NCBI RefSeq assembly: GCF_019578655.1
Contig: NC_063263.1
Coordinates: 17,793,001-17,857,000, forward strand
Reading direction: 5' to 3'
Length of the DNA: 64,000 nucleotides
Source of the DNA: Ricinus communis
Taxonomy: Eukaryota; Streptophyta; Magnoliopsida; Malpighiales; Euphorbiaceae
Below are positions 61,386-64,000 of the stretch, one piece after another. The notes below the pieces were generated by a model. The model saw nothing but the letters and a program-made list of their open reading frames with translations, was not told the DNA's origin and ran no database searches. Made by a program: the position numbers and the translations under genes. The number at the start of each line of letters is the position of its first letter. Within the stretch, counting starts at the first letter, position 1.

Positions 61386-62500
61386 AAATTTTATGACAAA
61401 GATTTATCACAATTGATAATTAAATTCAAAGTACTTAATAATCACCCAATTAACAAAAATATTTCATCATACATCAGACAACAGAAGCGACTTTAATAAC
61501 AATCAAAATCAGTTTTAATTTCTCATGTATTGAAAGTGGGCGGATTCAAAATTGGAATTATACTCTTAATTATTTTGATTTGACTTCACTAAAATTTTAT
61601 TTAGATTTAGAAATTTTCTTTGATATAGAAAAAGATAAAGGACAGAAAAGTAAAGTCAGATGGTTTAAGGGGAGAAAGAGAGGGGCAAAGCCAGTACGAG
61701 AAAGGAGATGAATTTTTGACATTTTGATTTTGCTTTTAAAATTATTATGGTAGGTTCTATTGATTCCTCGTCAGCATAATTAAATGAAGTTAATTTTCTT
61801 CCAATTCTCCATTAAACTAGAAGGGGTTAAATTAGAAAGCATAGGGTCATGATTGCCGTATAAAAAATATAGATCCAATATGAATTTCGGAATAAACATG
61901 TGCAGCATAGTTAATCCTTTTTTTTCCTTTTCTTTTTATGGGAAAAGAAATTATATTAAGCAAGTAAAAGTGTTTTATTTAAAATGTACATAAACATTTT
62001 ATTACCACTATGATTTATGACCGTAGTCTTATTCTCGAATTTAATTTGCTTGTAAAAGTTTATAATTTAAAAAACAAAAAAGTTCAAAGAATATTTGTTT
62101 CTTAAATTTTACTTAAAATTAATCAACTGTGATATATTTATATATATATTTAGGTCCATTCTAATTAATCGCCGTTTTCATGAGTAAAATAGCGTGACTG
62201 AGGATAAATAACAAGTCTTCTTTTTGTTTTTTGTTTCTTTTTTTGTCAAGTGACCTAATATGGTCTTTCTTTTTTCTTCTGGTTTTCATGGAGTTAGGTC
62301 TACAGTGACAGACAACAACATAATTCTACACAGGAAAAATATTTTTTTGGATAAGGCTGGTCCTGTTTGGCTAGGCCTAATTGCCTCTTTACGTGTGTGT
62401 GGCTTGATTTGCTTGACAAATCATAACAAGCTGTAAACACAGATCACCCCCTACTCTCCTAATTTAATTCGACCCTGGACAAACGACTTTCTATTTCATT
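61386..62500. other. Intergenic, AT-rich
   Basis: No gene recognised; poly-T/C-T runs near 61918 and 62240. Confidence 0.45.
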
Positions 62501-62505
62501 TTTGT

Positions 62506-62740
62506 TTGGTTCAGTTGATGAATGTAGTTGGTAGCGGGTCGCAGATAACTAGTATTTAATAATTGATAAATTAAACTGTTTAGTAAAATTTTATTAGTAG
62601 TTGCAGTTAGTATATTGAATGATCATCAAATATATAATTTATCGTTAAATATATTTTATTTAATTATATTATATTTAATAATATAAATTAATAAAAATAA
62701 ATTATAATGATTAAAAAATTAGGTAGATATGTTGATATAA
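62506..62740 (+). mobile_element. Tourist-like MITE family, partial copy
   Basis: Starts TGTTTGGTTCAGTTGATG and continues GATAAATTAAACTGTTTAGTAAAATTTTATTAG, matching the left part of the 4325-4931 element (TAAATTAAACGGTTTGG) and, inverted, the end of 63120-63735. The match fades by about 62740. Confidence 0.55.
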
Positions 62741-63119
62741 AGTTAATTAATGGTGAGGCAAAATATTTGTAGTGTTGTGAATATGACAATTAATTATCAA
62801 AGATATAAGAATTAAAGTGGGATCAGAGGAGAAATTTTCATTCAAGATCATGAAAAACCTAAAGTGACATATAGCTGGAATATTCTGAAATTGTTTGATT
62901 CAGAGGTTTAATTGTGCTGATAGTTGTTTCTCATTAAATACTATAATTTATATAAATTAACAAAATCAAATACTTGATTAAATAAAAAAATAAATAAGAC
63001 ATTGAAATAGAAAAAATAAATAAATAAGATATTAAGTTTCTAATTATTTCTTTTAATTATTTTTATTTTCATTTTCAATGTTGCATTGCGAGAAAGCACT
63101 TGATCAACAAAACAAAGTT

Positions 63120-63735
63120 GTTCTTATGTAAAAATCATGAAAAACAGTTATGTTAAAACATTTGATAAAGACTTAAAAAATACCAGTTGATAACTGATTT
63201 AGTCACAATTAACTGCTAATTATATCAATTCTATTTAGAGCTTTTTCTTATCTGCTAATAGCTGATTTGATTCTTTTATTTATTTGGACATTATTGTTCT
63301 TATTAAAATTTATTAACAATAATTTATTTTAAGTTGATCTTATATAATTAAATTTTTATATTTTAAAATAAATTTAAAATTATTTTTAATAGTTAAATAA
63401 TTATAATATTTAAAATTATAGTATTTGAAATTAAAGATTTCTATTAGTAGAATTTAAATTTAAATTTCTATTTTTAAAATAATTTTTAATAATAAATACA
63501 ATTGAACTAAAGAAAATTAACTATAAATTTTTTAATTATTATAAATTATTTTTATTAATTTGTATCATTAAATATAATACAATAACATAACATATATTTA
63601 ACAATAAATTATACATTCAATGGTCATTTAACATACTAACATCAACCGCTAATAAAATTTTATCAAACAGTTTAATTTATCAACCATCAACTATCAGCTA
63701 CCGGCTGCATTTATCAGCTGAACCAAATAGGCTCT
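63120..63735 (-). mobile_element. Tourist-like MITE family, inverted copy
   Basis: Reverse complement begins GAGCCTATTTGGTTCAGCTG, then GATAAATTAAACTGTTTGAT, and ends with AATTGATTTAGTC-like and CAGTTGATAACTG-like words, colinear with 4325-4931. No coding capacity. Confidence 0.6.
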
Positions 63736-64000
63736 CTATAATTTCTTTTTCTTTTCTTTTCTCAGTTCAAATCCAAGTTAATAGTTAATTCCTTTTCTTT
63801 TCTTGTTGGCTATTGGTTTTGTTTTTATACGAGTATTCAAGCTTTCAACACCAAATTTAAACTATCCGACTTTAGTCTATTTGAAATTAAGGTCTTAAGT
63901 TCCAAGCCTTCATTTTTTAAAATATAGTGATTTATTACCTACTTTATAACAAATATTTTTTCTTAAGTTAACACAGTAACATATTAACCATATTTACTAT
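63736..64000. other. Window right edge, no feature
   Basis: AT-rich sequence without recognisable genes. Confidence 0.45.

Overview
This is nuclear DNA of a flowering plant, most likely a eudicot. The evidence is very AT-rich spacers, U2-type GT..AG introns, plant-type histone genes (148-aa H2B with lysine/proline/alanine tail; H2A.W with C-terminal SPKK), a plant actin-depolymerizing factor whose first exon is only the ATG, Ty1/copia, hAT, Tourist-like and LINE-derived transposable elements, and a block of degraded chloroplast DNA. I cannot fix the genus from the sequence alone.

Genes, left to right. 9.5-10.9 kb (-): cytosolic ribosomal protein uS8/S15a, three coding exons plus a 5'UTR exon. 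14.8 kb (+): histone H2B, copy A. 16.0-18.0 kb (-): a 94-aa single-RRM RNA-binding protein (RRM-A). 24.0-24.8 kb (-): histone H2A.W, copy A. 27.9-28.8 kb (-): a 104-aa RRM protein (RRM-B), paralogous to RRM-A, with an organelle-type leader. 36.2-37.1 kb (-): H2A.W, copy B. 42.3-43.9 kb (+): actin-depolymerizing factor. 58.6 kb (+): H2B, copy B. Two H2A.W and two H2B genes therefore lie within 45 kb. The H2A pair sits in a diverged tandem duplication (about 21.1-25.1 and 26.5-37.4 kb).

Mobile and dead DNA. A defective Ty1/copia element (29.9-35.6 kb, no 3' LTR found) is split by a 1.43-kb non-autonomous hAT element. Two related hAT copies lie at 1-237 and 18.9-20.2 kb. Two foldback elements (22.7 and 60.8 kb), Tourist-like MITEs (4.3, 62.5 and 63.2 kb), a GAGCTCG-rich family (0.7-2.1 and 45.5 kb), other inverted-repeat elements (7.5, 39.3 and 55.5 kb) and LINE RNase H scraps (26.0 and 60.1 kb) fill much of the rest.

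A nuclear plastid insertion (NUPT) covers about 46.8-52.7 kb. It is a mosaic of at least six chloroplast segments: cemA, atpE-atpB, trnH, psbB-psbT-psbN-psbH-petB 5' end, trnG-trnR and rpl2-rps19. Their order and orientation differ from any intact plastome. The copy is decaying, mainly by G-to-A and C-to-T changes. psbB has five in-frame stops and psbN one, while psbT and psbH are still open.

The functional genes are housekeeping: nucleosome assembly, translation, organelle RNA binding and actin turnover. They do not form a pathway. I found no clear candidate for an undescribed multi-gene system. The most informative signals are the histone paralogue evolution and the scrambled plastid insertion.
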